Origin: an uncultured Candidatus Saccharibacteria bacterium
GTDB lineage: Bacteria; Patescibacteriota; Saccharimonadia; Saccharimonadales; Saccharimonadaceae
Direction of reading: 5' to 3'
DNA: 39,660 bases
Assembly (NCBI GenBank): GCA_948851665.1
Contig: CAQOWG010000008.1
Location: 1-39,660, forward strand
Below the pieces are notes generated by a model, which was not told the DNA's origin, ran no database searches, and saw nothing but the letters and a program-made list of their open reading frames with translations. This document shows positions 39,363 to 39,660 of the stretch, piece after piece; position 1 is the stretch's first letter; each line of letters begins with the position of its first letter. The position numbers and the translations under genes are program-made.

Positions 39363-39584
39363 ATGGGAATTATGGTCTCGAAAGATGAAACTAATAGCGA
39401 TCTTGATCGACGGATTTCAGCCGATCTAAGAACACGAGCACAGAAGTCTGCGCACAAGGATCCAGATTATGTGAACGATGCGGTGTATATTGAGGGGACG
39501 AAGAAAACTGGCAAATTTACTTGGGTTTGGTGGGTATTGATTGTACTGGCGGCTGTTTCCCTGCTGTGTATTATTTTTATCTAA
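39363..39584 (+). CDS. Small C-tail-anchored membrane protein, 73 aa
   Basis: A hydrophilic, charged N-terminal part (residues 1-50) precedes one membrane helix at about 52-72 (WVWWVLIVLAAVSLLCIIFI), which ends the protein, so it is tail-anchored with the bulk in the cytoplasm. The family is not recognised. The start could be the first ATG at 39363, 9 nt after AAAGG, or the ATG at 39372. It has its own promoter overlapping that of the aquaporin. Confidence 0.65.
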   Translation: MGIMVSKDETNSDLDRRISADLRTRAQKSAHKDPDYVNDAVYIEGTKKTGKFTWVWWVLIVLAAVSLLCIIFI

Positions 39585-39660
39585 AACGTCGCCTAAAGGC
39601 ACCTAGGTTCATTATAACTATTTAGAACAACATGTAAAAATGTAGTTGGTTACATTGTAG

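Overview
The window looks like chromosomal DNA of a host-associated Patescibacterium, most likely Candidatus Saccharibacteria (TM7). The evidence is a dense, mostly single-strand layout, many genes that overlap or abut, several leaderless-looking promoters, a cell-wall and repair gene set with no biosynthetic operons, and many secreted or membrane proteins of no familiar family. The standard bacterial code fits: UGA ends trxB, the response regulator and the gene at 20001-20774. There is no rRNA here, so the phylum call rests on gene content and general knowledge.

Layout. 1-346: tRNA-Ala(CGC) and tRNA-Thr(GGT), each with its own promoter, divergent from glyQS. 347-9469: glyQS, a small hypothetical gene, a poly-C tract, an ABC exporter, a DUF1704/MATCAP-like metallopeptidase, a PMT protein mannosyltransferase, inorganic pyrophosphatase and a two-TM protein. 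9693-18394 (minus): a near-continuous run xseA, xseB, a membrane protein, a sensorless histidine kinase, a single-domain response regulator, recO, an alpha/beta hydrolase, murF, ddl and rarA, joining DNA repair to peptidoglycan precursor synthesis. 18412-24016: a TRM11-like methyltransferase with an inverted duplication, rpmA, a secreted protein, a PfkB-like/class I aldolase fusion, a PPOX-like flavoprotein and rplY. 24182-27709: a hicB-hicA toxin-antitoxin pair, a surface pair (DUF916-like anchored protein and secreted partner) and an HTH-Fic protein with a tandem operator. 27780-38221 (minus): uvrA, exonuclease I (sbcB), a three-TM protein, then pheS-pheT-FKBP-trxB. 38318-39584: an atypical aquaporin and a small tail-anchored protein. 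Positions 39585-39660 hold no gene I can support.

Two promoter classes stand out. Most housekeeping genes use an extended -10 (TGnTATAAT); for many of them the -10 lies only 6-7 nt before the start codon, so the mRNA should be leaderless. Six accessory genes instead share a nearly identical strong promoter (TTGAC[A/T], exactly 17 bp, usually TACAAT, then a GGAAnTATAAGG-like start), a hairpin at the 5' end of a long leader, and a strong GGAGG Shine-Dalgarno. Five of the six encode unknown or surface-related proteins, including the mannosyltransferase, and one the DUF1704 peptidase. They may form one regulon; this is the best candidate here for an undescribed system. A second candidate is the palindrome AACTTTATAAAGTT, duplicated in the Fic promoter and repeated elsewhere.
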